Shown here piece by piece: positions 9,101 through 17,427 of a DNA stretch of 64,000 bases; position 1 is the first letter of the stretch; each line of letters starts with the position of its first letter. The stretch lies in NCBI GenBank assembly GCA_903813345.2, contig CAIIXF020000001.1:34875366-34939365 (forward strand), written 5' to 3'. The notes under the pieces were generated by a model. It worked only from the letters and a program-made list of their open reading frames with translations. It made no database searches and was not told the origin of the DNA. The position numbers and the translations under genes are program-made. Source of the stretch: Owenia fusiformis. Lineage: Eukaryota; Annelida; Polychaeta; Sabellida; Oweniidae.

Positions 9101-12066
9101 ACGGAGAGTCCGTTTGGACAGCAATAAAGCTATCATCAAAGCTTTCAATGGCAGTTTGCAGTCATTGAATGATGACATGTTTAAGGACAGAGTGAAACAT
9201 TGCCTCAACTTCATTGCCTTTGGCGGTGATTAATTTGAAGGACTATGAGTTAAAATGTAGTCTTACATGTAAATTTGATATATTTGGAGGTATTACAACA
9301 TGTAGAAAAATTCTATAAATTATCTTCAAACGCAACTTAAAACAGGGTGCCCCATCTACCCTAAACCATAGGAACACCAATAACAATAGTATTGATGCTA
9401 ACCCATTGTGCCTGGTCTTGTTTAATAGGTTAATATTTTCTACATCATCTGTGAAAATTTCAATGTAATTGAATAAAGTATGAAGAAATAAGAGCAGTTG
9501 GTTACTTACTTTCTGTAAGTTAAAGGGAACTTTCTACTATATGCGCCATGCTATCTGACCCAAACAAGCCACCTGGTGGTGAAACTGGTAAGTGCCTACT
9601 CGCATCTGAGTTATTATGGCTTAGAATAAGATGATTGTGATCATCTTACTCAATCATTCAGAATTTCTGCCGAAAGCTTCAAGAATACAAGCAGCAAAGC
9701 AGTATACCTGAGTGTAATGGCCACAAACTTTTCCCTCGGCACAAGAGGTGGAACTTGGATCGTAATGCGGTTTCTCATTTTCGTACCACCCAACCAAAGC
9801 TCTATCGGTTATCTCATTGTCTATCGGATGATATTCTGACCCACTAACGTAGTACATATTCTGGCCAACCACATTACCGTTGCAACTGAAACAGACATCA
9901 CATCAAATAATAATGGAATATAATAATAATCATAATGATATTGATGATGATGATGATGATAATCATGTCAATCATTTACTTGTGAAAATAGAGTGGTACT
10001 GTGATTGAATTATTTTGGTGAAATTGCTAGAATATGATATCATTATTACTCAATGTAATCCCCATGGTCCCAGATACACTTGTTAGCTCGGAACTGAGCC
10101 ATCATGGCTAACTCTTGGTTGTATGTCAGCTTATTCTCGTCAGAAATTCCAAATGTAACGGCCTCATTAAATCTTCGTTCGTTGTGTGCCTCAACCATGT
10201 ATTGCTGCCACCCGTCAGTTGGTAAATTGTCTGCTATGACGTTACACGTAGAACGCTTCTCACCTGTAGTGGAAATAGTTTGATTAAAGGTAAAGTTGAG
10301 AGCCTTGGAAAAAGTATCACCAAAATATCTTGTAGCTCAGATCTTTCAGGATAATTTACCATGTATCTGACAAGAATGAATTCGTTTTCATAACATTCTA
10401 TGGCCTTCGATGCAAGTAGAAATATTCCTGATTTAGGTCACCAAATATTAAAGTGATCTCATATTTGAAATCGACATATAAAATTACATCTTGAAAAGTG
10501 TATCAGGTTTGATATTTTAATTTTCTTTGAAAGTGTGAACTCTATGTGACTGTCGGATAGAGCTTATGTTAAAACCATTCAAATTGATATGTTTTTTATA
10601 TGTTGGTTGAACATATAATATTTTATTATACTCAATTGTATAATCATCAATCTCAAAAGGTTACATTTATTTGAAGACTAAATCCATTGAAACTTCGAGT
10701 TTATGGGAGCTTTTTGGTTATTTTAAGCGGTATTGAAAAATACATAATAGTATTCTCATACCACCGTTATTCTAAAATTAGAGGTTTGTATTTTGGACCA
10801 CTATAGTATTTAAATAAATATTACAATTTTATTAAGTAAGGAATATTGAAGATAAACTTACGGTCAGACATGTCAGAAGCATCATGAACTACTTGATGTG
10901 CTGCTACGAAAACTTTATCACTGAAAAAGTACAATCGATCTTACAAAGCAAGATGCAATCACAATTTACAATAATTATATTCATGGTACATATTTCTTAG
11001 AAATAAATGGACAAAACATTATCTTTCACATACATACTTTTTTATTATCCAACGGAACAAAACAACATACAGTATTTACCAAATTACCAAAGGAATGGTA
11101 TCGATATGGAGAACTTTTTAAAATCAACCAAAAATTCCTTTGTATAACTATAATATTGAGAGGTCTAAAAACATGTTGTATATGCTATTTTGTTCCAACA
11201 AGGTTAGGAAATAAATTTTATTTCATTCTCAAGAATTGGTAGAAAGGAGCAAAAACAACTGCACTAAAAAAACAAAAAATGTTAACAAAAACAGATATAT
11301 AAAATATTTCTAAATAATTTTCGCATTAAATCAATCAGTCAACATTACATAAAATACCGTGTTTTTTACAGAATCTCCATATCGATACCACGCCTTTACC
11401 AAATTGGGGACCCATTCTGAATTATAAATAATTGTATCAATATCTAGGAGGTACTCTTCTAGTGTCTCATTTTTCAAAAACGTTGACGTGACATATCTCA
11501 ATGTAAGTTACAGTTTAAAATATATTTATTCGGGAAACGTTTGGCTATTTTGTCCCTGCAGCCATTTTGAATTAACATCTCGAAAAATAATGGCAGATAT
11601 CTTCTACAAATTCAGTTGAGGCAGACATTATTTAAATTAAAGCAAAAAATGTCAGATTTTGAAAGGATTTGGTGTTATTTTTGAAATTAACCCGTTTTCA
11701 GAAGTTATAAGCCAATAAGGCATTTATTATTTAAATATGGCCAAAGTTGGTAAAAACATTCAAATGTCATTTCTACGGAACATGGAACCTGGGAACCCAT
11801 ATTTTGAATGAAGCGTTAATTTTTAATGAGGGCCACTGATTTTTGAAAAACCTTAAAAAATATTACATTAAAAACACCCCAAGTTGCTAAAGAGAAATTA
11901 AAGTGAAAGCTAGCCCGATTTTTAATGGTCACATATTTGGTCAGAGAATTATTATTCCTACTTACACAGCTTCCTCCTTGTCTGCGGATGCCGGTACACC
12001 ATTCCCCATCCCTAAACACATTAGTACAGTTAGCAAGACAAATGTGAGAGGCACATGCATTTTCAT
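100..12066 (-). CDS. Secreted CAP-superfamily protein with EGF-like and ShKT modules (9 exons, spliced)
   Basis: Spliced coding region: 12066-11966, 10920-10862, 10263-10050, 9885-9708, 8455-8328, 6516-6419, 2320-2210, 520-391, 109-100. All introns are GT-AG and every junction keeps frame, giving about 342 residues. Residues 1-23 are a hydrophobic signal peptide. The CAP domain (about 72-232) carries both signatures, GHYTQVIW (180-187, across intron 4) and LVVCNYSPPGNY (about 219-230, across intron 5). A cysteine-rich hinge (242-259), an EGF-like module (261-296) and a ShKT module (299-341) follow. The family is extracellular (CRISP, antigen 5, PR-1, GLIPR); its roles include sterol or lipid binding and defence, and the specific role here is unknown. 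GENL of the CAP core reads GQNM (132-135). The first eight exons are well supported; the last is tentative. The closest named class may be a CRISP- or GLIPR-like protein, but this combination of modules prevents a firm name. Confidence 0.85.
391..520 (-). CDS. CAP gene exon 8: ShKT module
   Basis: A 130-nt exon after GTTTTTAG, in frame with exon 7 (phase 1 in, phase 2 out, donor GTGAGT at 390). Five of the six ShKT cysteines are present: C299, C312, C321, C335, C339. It shows CTFWKGSGFC, matching the family pattern C-x-x-W-x-x-x-G-x-C, and NCKDTC near the end. The exon contains no open frame long enough for simple ORF listing. Confidence 0.82.
600..1119. mobile_element. 520-bp inverted-repeat element (MITE) with 5-bp target duplication, intron 7
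   Basis: Ends CACCCTTGGTATA / TATACCAAGGGTG form about 27-bp terminal inverted repeats (600-627 and 1093-1119). They are flanked by identical AACGT copies at 595-599 and 1120-1124. Inside are two short tandem motifs built around ACCGGTACGGGT near 630-665, and two copies of a GCTTGCA-CGAGAAGACGG unit near 1008-1078. No transposase coding is visible. Superfamily uncertain; a 5-bp duplication with CAC ends would be compatible with Transib-like elements. Confidence 0.8.
1199..2191. mobile_element. Tc1/mariner-type non-autonomous element, intron 7
   Basis: Terminal inverted repeats of over 100 bp: left CAGTGCGTATCAAAAAAACG, right (reversed) CAGGGCGTATAAAAAAAACG, continuing through a shared CATTCAATG and ATAAAGCCA area near 1275-1295 and 2100-2120. 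TA dinucleotides flank both ends (1197-1198, 2192-2193). The interior contains short ORFs with no recognisable transposase. It sits between CAP exons 8 and 7 and ends 17 nt from the exon 7 donor. Confidence 0.8.
2210..2320 (-). CDS. CAP gene exon 7: EGF-like module
   Basis: A 111-nt exon with phase 1 at both ends, the symmetric class typical of shuffled EGF modules. It encodes 37 residues with six EGF cysteines (261, 267, 281, 283, 285, 295), an ENGGTIDP stretch and a terminal GEACE. Acceptor TTATAG, donor GTATGT. A transposon terminus begins 17 nt past the donor. Confidence 0.85.
3002..3868 (-). repeat. 867-bp dispersed repeat, copy A (intron 6)
   Basis: Nearly the whole segment matches the reverse complement of 31269-32143. 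Both copies begin AATTCTC and end GAGAATT, so the unit has at least 7-bp inverted ends. It has no convincing coding potential; the 74- and 90-codon frames inside are not recognisable proteins. It is probably a non-autonomous DNA transposon, class unknown. Confidence 0.8.
5498..6404. mobile_element. Tc1/mariner-type element with decayed transposase, intron 6
   Basis: Long terminal inverted repeats (about 130-150 bp) begin CAGGGTGTGCCAAAAAAATT at the left, with a near-identical reverse complement at the right, and are flanked by TA at 5496-5497 and 6405-6406. The central part carries a broken transposase remnant listed separately. The right end is 13 nt inside CAP intron 6. Confidence 0.85.
5960..6215 (+). 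pseudogene. Decayed C-terminal fragment of a Tc1/mariner-like transposase
   Basis: In one plus-strand frame the segment shows a PNTPDANPCDYLTWGHLEQ-like stretch. This corresponds to the family motif around the last catalytic Asp (SPDLNPxDY-xxW). It is followed by traces of the C-terminal helix region in shifted frames, with stop codons and frame changes. Most of the transposase, including the DNA-binding domain, is missing, so it cannot be functional. Confidence 0.65.
6419..6516 (-). CDS. CAP gene exon 6: end of CAP domain and CRISP-like hinge
   Basis: A 98-nt exon after TTTCAG. It reads PGNYVDMPPFSQGPFCSKC and then GYSCSNGVLC. This resembles the CRISP hinge pattern (G-x-PC-x-x-C ... GLC) with four cysteines at 242, 245, 253 and 259. 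It ends at a GTAAGT donor, phase 1. A Tc1/mariner-type element ends only 13 nt into the following intron. Confidence 0.88.
7747..8100. repeat. Interspersed repeat family E, copy 1 (intron 5)
   Basis: About 350 bp with high similarity to 8721-9001 plus 9518-9570: shared GTGATGTCATATTTGAAATC, CCCCATGTTATAAAATCAC and AACTTTCTACTAT blocks in the same order. Copy 1 is uninterrupted and gives the empty-site structure for the insertion found in copy 2. No coding content. Confidence 0.75.
8328..8455 (-). CDS. CAP gene exon 5: C-terminal CAP core
   Basis: A 128-nt exon after TGTTTAG. It opens with VIWAATERMGCGARMC, which completes the CAP1 signature, and ends with HTLVVCNYSPP of the CAP2 signature before GTAAGT. 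The continuous open frame across this area on the same strand is in another frame and is only a shadow. Confidence 0.9.
8721..9570. repeat. Interspersed repeat family E, copy 2, split by a mariner relic (intron 4)
   Basis: The first part (8721-9001) and last part (9518-9570) match adjacent parts of copy 1. The material between them (about 9003-9517) is absent from copy 1 and is a nested mariner-like element. A third, more diverged copy lies at about 10436-10740. Confidence 0.7.
9003..9517 (+). mobile_element. Nested mariner-like relic with transposase tail (intron 4)
   Basis: Left end TACGAGGCCCGATCAGAGAG with inverted repeat AGTAAGTAAC-AACTGCTCT, matched at the right near 9486-9512. Between 9091 and 9250 the plus strand encodes a short run resembling the C-terminus of mariner transposases, ending in a CLNFIAFGGD motif, then a stop where the family usually has Tyr, then FEGL. 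The N-terminal domain and catalytic core are absent. The extreme right terminus seems to have lost about 15 bases. Confidence 0.65.
9708..9885 (-). CDS. CAP gene exon 4: central CAP domain
   Basis: A 178-nt exon after TTTCAG, encoding residues 125-184. It holds GQNMYY (usual family GENL/GENI), WYENE (158-162, tetrad Glu region), a Cys pair at 173/179 and GHYTQ (180-184) with the second tetrad His at 181. It ends exactly at CAG before GTATAC, so the CAP signature is divided between exons 4 and 5. Confidence 0.9.
9936..9963. repeat. ATG/ATA microsatellite in intron 3
   Basis: A run of GATGATGATGATGATAAT-type triplets within the 164-bp CAP intron 3. Simple repeat only. Confidence 0.7.
10050..10263 (-). 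CDS. CAP gene exon 3: N-terminal half of CAP domain
   Basis: A 214-nt exon between CTACAG and a GTAATA donor. It encodes residues 54-124, including EAHNERR (77-83), the first CAP helix with the usual HN-x-x-R pattern, and LAMMAQFRANKCIWDHGD, where H120 sits at the first metal-binding His of the CAP tetrad. Phase 1 in, phase 2 out. Confidence 0.88.
10436..10740. repeat. Interspersed repeat family E, copy 3, diverged (intron 2)
   Basis: Shares TCATATTTGAAATC, ACATATAAAA-TACATCT and a TATGTTAAAA block with copies 1 and 2, in the same order, but with many substitutions and a different 3' part. Probably an older copy. Confidence 0.5.
10862..10920 (-). CDS. CAP gene exon 2: pre-domain linker
   Basis: A 59-nt exon following TTTTTCAG at 10921 and ending at GTAAGT (10861). 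It completes the split Val codon from exon 1 and encodes about 20 residues (VDKVFVAAHQVVHDASDMSD) with no cysteine. It has no match I recognise and links the signal peptide to the CAP domain. Confidence 0.8.
11086..11400. mobile_element. MITE with GGTATCGATATGGAGA inverted ends (intron 1)
   Basis: Left TGGTATCGATATGGAGAA (from 11096) and right TCTCCATATCGATACCA (to 11390) are inverted. The outer bases AAAGG/CCTTT extend the repeats to 11086-11400. AAATT occurs directly outside both ends (11081-11085, 11401-11405), a possible target duplication. The interior (11130-11370) matches 13386-13630 in the same orientation. Confidence 0.7.
11966..12066 (-). CDS. CAP gene exon 1: start codon and signal peptide
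   Basis: Starts at the ATG at 12066-12064, with A at -3. A second in-frame ATG lies two codons on. Residues 4-20 are almost all hydrophobic (VPLTFVLLTVLMCLG region), followed by a small-residue stretch suited to signal peptidase near residue 22-28. The exon ends after two bases of codon 34 at a GTAAGT donor (11965). Phase 2. Confidence 0.85.
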
Positions 12067-12240
12067 ACTATCTTTCAGACGGAACGACCCTGATAAGTCC
12101 AACACTCCTTGTTGTTTTGTAGCGAGGGATTGTTCCAATCTGTCTTCGACTTCTAAACGATTGCATTTAACAGTGTGTGGACAAAACGCACCTTGTCATA
12201 CACCATCAAACAATAGATTCAGATAATACCAAACATTACA
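12067..12240 (-). promoter_or_regulatory. Presumed 5' UTR / promoter-proximal region of the CAP gene
   Basis: The 175 bases upstream of the CAP start codon contain no other gene. No TATA box is obvious. A TTATCA (GATA-type) site lies about 25-30 bases upstream of the ATG. The transcription start cannot be fixed from sequence. Confidence 0.3.
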
Positions 12241-12951
12241 TAAGCACTGGAAACTTTTAAAATTTGCTCCCTATTCATTAACCTATGGTCATAAAGGGCC
12301 GTTGTTTTCATGACTTCCGTTTGGGGAAAATCATAATTGTAAAGCGGAATTGAATTTCTAAATTATTTTTCAAATAAACACTTATTGGAGTAATTATTTT
12401 GGAAAGATTTAAGTAAAATTTCAAGACCTCGAACTTTGAAACCTTAACTGAAACAGTCTGTTTAGTAAATATTTTCTTACTGAGTAGGCTTCCGTTTACT
12501 CGAGGCTAACACGACAAGTAACAACTTTGACCAGTGTTAGCTCTGACAAATTAAAGTCTTTGTAAAGGCAAATCCCAGGAGGCAAATATACATTTTATAA
12601 GTTCAAATTCAAAGTTGAAATATTTCAAAGTTTAATAGAATGACAATGATTGGTATCATTTAAGGAAGTAACACGGGGGAGTAGCTATTCCAGTGTAAAT
12701 GAGTATTCGGGGCTCAGAATCCGAGTTCCACACCCAGTTTTACTTTTGTAAACAACTAGGCTATAACATAAGTATATTCTTTTTTTTCATACTTCGAACA
12801 TTTTCCATTCATTTTTCTTGGACTAAGGATGGTGTTTTAAGCATAGAAATTTTCAGTCGTGTCCTCGAAGTCATTAAGCAAGTAAACACTTGTTGATATC
12901 GAATCGAAGTCGTAATTCAGGGGCCATTTATACGCGGGTCCTCTCAGGAAA
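12241..12951. other. Intergenic, nothing recognisable
   Basis: AT-rich sequence with short unrelated ORFs only. No repeat match within the window was noticed. Confidence 0.5.
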
Positions 12952-13702
12952 GACAAAGGATTGGTATCGATATGATGAACCTTTTGAACACGCGTTTCCA
13001 GTCATCAAAACATTCTGAAAATTTTGCACATCGTCGATTTAATGGTCATCTTTTGGATGGCAACATTATAATTTGAATTATATATATTTACTTTTCTCTA
13101 TATTGTTTTAGAAAACAAATCAGACACTTCTTTCGTTCTTGGTATCATACGTTAATAGGTATTGGAAATAAAGTAAAATTACGTTTCCATCAAAAGTATG
13201 CGTATTTTCATCGCAGGTTAAGTAAATAAAAATTCAAAGGTTAAGAGGCTTTAACACATAGTTCAATGGGGGAATTAAGGTTGCCAAACTTATGGAGGTG
13301 AGTGTATCTTGTTAATGAAATAAAAGGTTTATCTTAATTTTTATCAATTTTTGAGGGGTTTTGTTTTAAGTTTTTGCATACTAAATTTCCTTTGCATAAC
13401 TATAATATTGAGAGGTCTAAGAAAATATTTTATATGCTATTTTGTTCCAACAAGGTTCGGAAGGACATTTTATTTCATTCTCAAGCATTGGTAGAAAGGA
13501 ACAAAAAACAATTGCACTAAAAACAACGAATGATAACAAAAACAGTTATACAAAATATATAAAAATTATTTTCGCATTAAATTGTTGTCAATCAGTCAAC
13601 ATTACATAAATGACCGTGTTTTTTAAAGAATGTTTTCAATGATTGGTTTAAGAGAAAAACATTGTTGAATTCAGTTTACCATATCTATATCTATCCTTTG
13701 CC
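12952..13702. mobile_element. Longer relative of the GGTATCGATATGG element
   Basis: The left end ACAAAGGATTGGTATCGATA and the right end ATATCTATATCTATCCTTTG are degenerate inverted repeats like those at 11086-11400. The segment 13386-13630 is a direct match to the interior of that element (shared AACTATAATATTGAGAGGTC and CAATCAGTCAACATTACAT). About 750 bp; could be a fuller family member. Confidence 0.6.
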
Positions 13703-15784
13703 TCGAGAACCCCAAACATGGGTTTCCATGAACCGAGATCTAATTTAGTTTAAACTAAACTTTTTGAGAAATTGACACTTTAGTAAAGCCAGATTTATAG
13801 TGGTTTATAATGGCAGCCAATGAAGATTTTCCAAAATTCAAATGTCATTATCTTTGGAACTAGCCAAAAGAAAAAATTTAATCCTTCTTATTTTGAAGAT
13901 AATTATGTTATTGTAACATACTAGGAATATGGGCTTCATTGCTCTAGAACTGTTCTGCAGGGGGTCCTTTGAAGATCGCTAAACATTTTCCATACAGCTT
14001 TGAAATCTTGTTAAAGTCTCGTTTTTAATGAGATTTTAGGAGATCTGCATTTTTAACCATTAAAGACTATAATTTTCTTCCATTTGATGGCATATTTGAA
14101 TTCCCTGTGTAATTTTCTATCAAAACAACTTTGATTTGCACTGTTCTGTGCCTTTATTCAAATTCTAATGATTTTCTAGTTGTCTAAAAAAGGTCGGGCT
14201 AAATCCCCATTGACACAATGCTGAAAAACCTTTAAAAGTTCATTTACTCTTACAAGGATCACAATTTTAATGTGAAATCACAATCCACATGTCAATAAGA
14301 TCATATAGTTACATTCCAATGGTGTTTTAAGTTTATCCAAATGGAATTACTTCTTCAATCAAAAAATTAAGTGAATCTGACAATACATTCACATGTATTC
14401 TAGCCCTACCATAGCCCTACCAATACCCATGATGCCATCTATTTTCCATTTATATGGAAAAAGGTCACTTTAGGTTACTTTAACAGTCAGTCGAAATTTA
14501 TAGTTTCGCGTGCAACTTAACGGCTTAATAAAGAAATTTTCAGAAATGTGCATGTTTGATTCTTTTAAGTCAATATATTAACTCTTGAAATCTGTAATAT
14601 TAGAGAGTTTCATCGTGAATCTTTTGAGAAAATGATATTTTAGTAAAGCAAATATTTATTGCAGGTTGTGTAGACCGTTGATGCTTGATTTAAAGCAAAA
14701 ACATTGACTTTTGCACGTTGGTGGCGTTGCACCTTTTTTAATAGATCTTATACCTAAGAAGAGAATCGGCTAAAAAAAATTCGTAGAATACGTGACATAT
14801 TTTACCATACCGTGCGCCTATTCGTTTAGCAATTAAATCATAAACCTTTTCTTGAAAAAAATAATTTTTGCAGATTTGTTCATTTTTCTACCAGAAATTG
14901 CTTGCTCCCCCCCCCCCCCCCTCCGTCCCATTTTCACGATCACCGGGCGTGATTCTATCCCGATAAAAAAGAAAGGACAAGTACTCGGTACTAGTGACAT
15001 CTTCACGAGACATCAATAATTTGTACATGTATCAGTCTCGTTTTGAAAATGTTTACTTATTGCTTGTAAAGATGGCTCTTTTGCAGTTGGATCTTCATTA
15101 TGCTTCAGAATGCCACAATGGGAGTCTTTTAGCTTTGGAACATAGAAATGATTTTATTAATACAATATAACCTAAAATGAATACTAAATGAAGCATAACT
15201 TAATTTGATGGCAATGTTGCGATGTGATGGATTTTTAATCTCTTGAAAATGGCGGGTTCCGTAACCCCCAATGGAGGGACTAGAAAACTACTACTACAAT
15301 GAACTCCAAAACTGTTTGATTTAAGATACAAAGTCAAAATTCTAACAAAAAGTTTTCAAATGATTCGAATTCTGATGATTTTTAAGATCAATTAATCCAG
15401 TCCATTTATAAAGGTAGAATCTTTTTGGCTCATATCATTCCTTATCATCAGGTCATGTCTATTTACTAAAAATCCCCCAAACTAACTAATTTTTCTATAA
15501 TTGTTGCCATTATCATTTCGGAGAATTTCAACATTTCCTCCTAATTTTGCAAGTAGTGAATCCTATAATAACTTCACTAATTTATAACATACCGTGGACC
15601 TTTTAAGAGATATTATTGAGATTGTAAGGAATGATTGGTAGGTCATTTGTACATTTTGTTTGCAATTTTGTTGAGGTTGCCCGAAATCTGATTCTCCCTT
15701 CATTGTAGGCTATCCTCTTGCATCAAAAACTCTGCTTCATATTTTATAGCCTAAGCGTATGGTCTACGGTCAACTTTACCTATA
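13703..15784. other. Intergenic, mostly unassigned; weak internal repeats and a C-run
   Basis: Contains a weakly similar pair at about 13745-13830 and 14600-14680 (shared TTTTGAGAAA and TTTAGTAAAGC), and a run of C near 14908-14922. No gene supported. Confidence 0.45.
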
Positions 15785-15965
15785 CAGTAAAATCTGTGCA
15801 TATATAACATTTTTGCCGAGAAAAAACGTTCAGTGTAAGACTTAGTTAGGTGCTCAATACAGAACGGGTAATCCATACAGAAGTCAGTAGAGTATGTGCA
15901 GAGGAAGGGCGTCCACTGAGACAGGTGTTCACTAAGAGAGGTGTTCACTAAGCCAAGTTTTACTG
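15785..15965. mobile_element. 181-bp pogo/Tigger-like miniature element
   Basis: Starts CAGTAAAATCTG and ends CAAGTTTTACTG with TA on both outer sides (15783-15784, 15966-15967). The reverse complement matches 26865-26991, including GTGAACACCTCT and ACTGACTTCTGTAT. No coding content. Confidence 0.65.
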
Positions 15966-16087
15966 TAGCCCTATCTGTATTTTGTGTTCGCCATGTCTTC
16001 CTACTTATACTAGGCTTCTATGGTGTCTGATTATGAAGCAACCTACCAAGGATTGAGTAGTAAGGTATTGACTAGTCCTACACGTTT

Positions 16088-16830
16088 AGGCTCTATGCTA
16101 TTCATGCCCTTAGCCAGCTTTTTGTAAGGGGGGGGGGGGGGGGGGGGCTCGAACCCTAAAACCTAAATTCGGGCGAAAATTTTGAGAATTTATGGCCCGT
16201 TTTTTGAAAATTTGGCCTTAAATTTTCAGAAATAAAGCCCAAAAGGTCAATTAATGCCCAAAGAGGCCCACTAAATATTTCAATATTTGGGCCTAAATTT
16301 TGAAGATTTATGGCCCGTTTTTAGAAAATTTAGCTTAAAATTGGCCCGCGCCGTGCATGAAATCTTTTAGGGCCCTAAAACCAAAATTCGGGCCAAAATT
16401 AAGAAAATTTATAGCGGCCGTTTTTTGAAAATTTGGCCTAAAATTGAAAAAAGTAAGGCCCAACAAGGTCATGTAATGTCCAAAAAGGCCCACTAGTAAA
16501 GAGGTCCTACAATATTTTTGGGCCAACACTTTTTCCGGACCCATCCTAGGGGGAGGGGGCGGCCCCATGCCCAATGGAAAGGGGCACAAATATGTCCGCG
16601 AAAAAAATTGGGCCAAATTTTGAAAAAAAAATAATGCCTAAATTCGAAAAATAATGCACTGCCAGTTTTTTAATCTTAATTGCCCAGTGAATGTGGGGAA
16701 GAGCAAGTTTTTCTTCAAGGAAGCAAAAAAGTAGGTCCACATTTTTGAGAGATATCGGGGGGGGGGACGAGCCCCCAACTCTGTTGGATACATACTACCC
16801 CCCCTCTCCCCCCTGGCTACTGGCCTGCTA
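16088..16830. repeat. Degenerate GGCC-rich tandem-like repeat block with G/C homopolymers
   Basis: Three to four diverged units of roughly 100-240 bp, each with TTTATGGCCCGTTTTTTGAA or a variant, then AAATTTGGCC and GGCCCACTA, at about 16155-16280, 16285-16380, 16380-16530 and 16580-16640. Bounded by poly-G near 16130-16147 and by GGGGGGG/CCCCCC runs near 16757-16812. TAGCCAG near the left and TGGCTA near the right suggest element ends. Not coding. Confidence 0.55.
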
Positions 16831-16989
16831 TTGTTGCTTGTTGCCTATGCTTTTTATGGCTTTAATTAGCCAAGAATATTTGCGCGTTTACAAACTCAGA
16901 ATATTAAAATTATTTATCTATCTATTGTCATTCTCATGCTGAAATTGGAATCATAGAGAATGCTGGAGAAGATGAACGGAATTCTTTGT

Positions 16990-17062
16990 ACAAATGACAT
17001 CATTTGACGTCGGTACTATGCGCATGCGCATTGTAACAGAGGGAAGTGGAAATGGAATCATC
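16990..17062 (+). promoter_or_regulatory. Probable promoter: NRF-1 palindrome plus CRE/ATF-like sites
   Basis: TGCGCATGCGCA at 17019-17030 matches the NRF-1 consensus YGCGCAYGCGCR exactly. TGACGTCG (17005-17012) and TGACATCA (16995-17002) are CRE/AP-1 type. NRF-1 sites are typically promoter-proximal in animals, and this one lies 33 bp before the favoured start codon. No TATA box. Confidence 0.6.
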
Positions 17063-17123
17063 ATGGAAGCAGAGATGAACAGATTCGGGAGACGAAAACA
17101 GAAGAATCCACAGAAAACCGATG
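17063..17123 (+). CDS. First coding exon of a NuRD-motif zinc-finger regulator (ZEB/SALL/BCL11/ZFPM-type); rest of gene outside window
   Basis: ATG at 17063 has a strong context (A at -3, G at +4). The exon encodes MEAEMNRFGRRKQKNPQKTD plus one base and stops at a GTGAGA donor (17124). RRKQ-x-x-P near the N-terminus is the NuRD-recruiting peptide shared by SALL, BCL11, ZFPM, TSHZ and ZEB factors. As far as I recall, their first coding exons are also short and end in phase 1. The NP matches ZEB/ZFPM better, while PQ matches SALL/BCL11, so I do not choose a name. Upstream in-frame ATGs at 16994, 17018 and 17024 overlap the promoter motifs; the ATG at 17075 is an alternative start. No second coding exon was found in the next 46.9 kb, implying a very long first intron. 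The role would be nuclear transcriptional repression through NuRD. Confidence 0.6.
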
Positions 17124-17427
17124 GTGAGATGCATTGTATTATTGAAGACATAACGTATTTTTCACTGTTCAGTTAACTTTTTCAATGTTTTGACTCAGCA
17201 CTTTCATTTTTCAGCTGTCAAAGCTGAAATAGAAATCGCAGCACACCTGTCCCCTCACCTGAACTGAAAGTGAAAATAAGCCAATATTTTTGGAAAGTAA
17301 TGGCGTGATCTGGATAATCAAAACCAAAAATCCTGTAGATCGAATGTAAAGTTATGCAGATATGGCTTTTTATCAATAATACGAATACATTTCATTCATT
17401 CTGCTGTCTTTAGACTAGGTCCCTACC

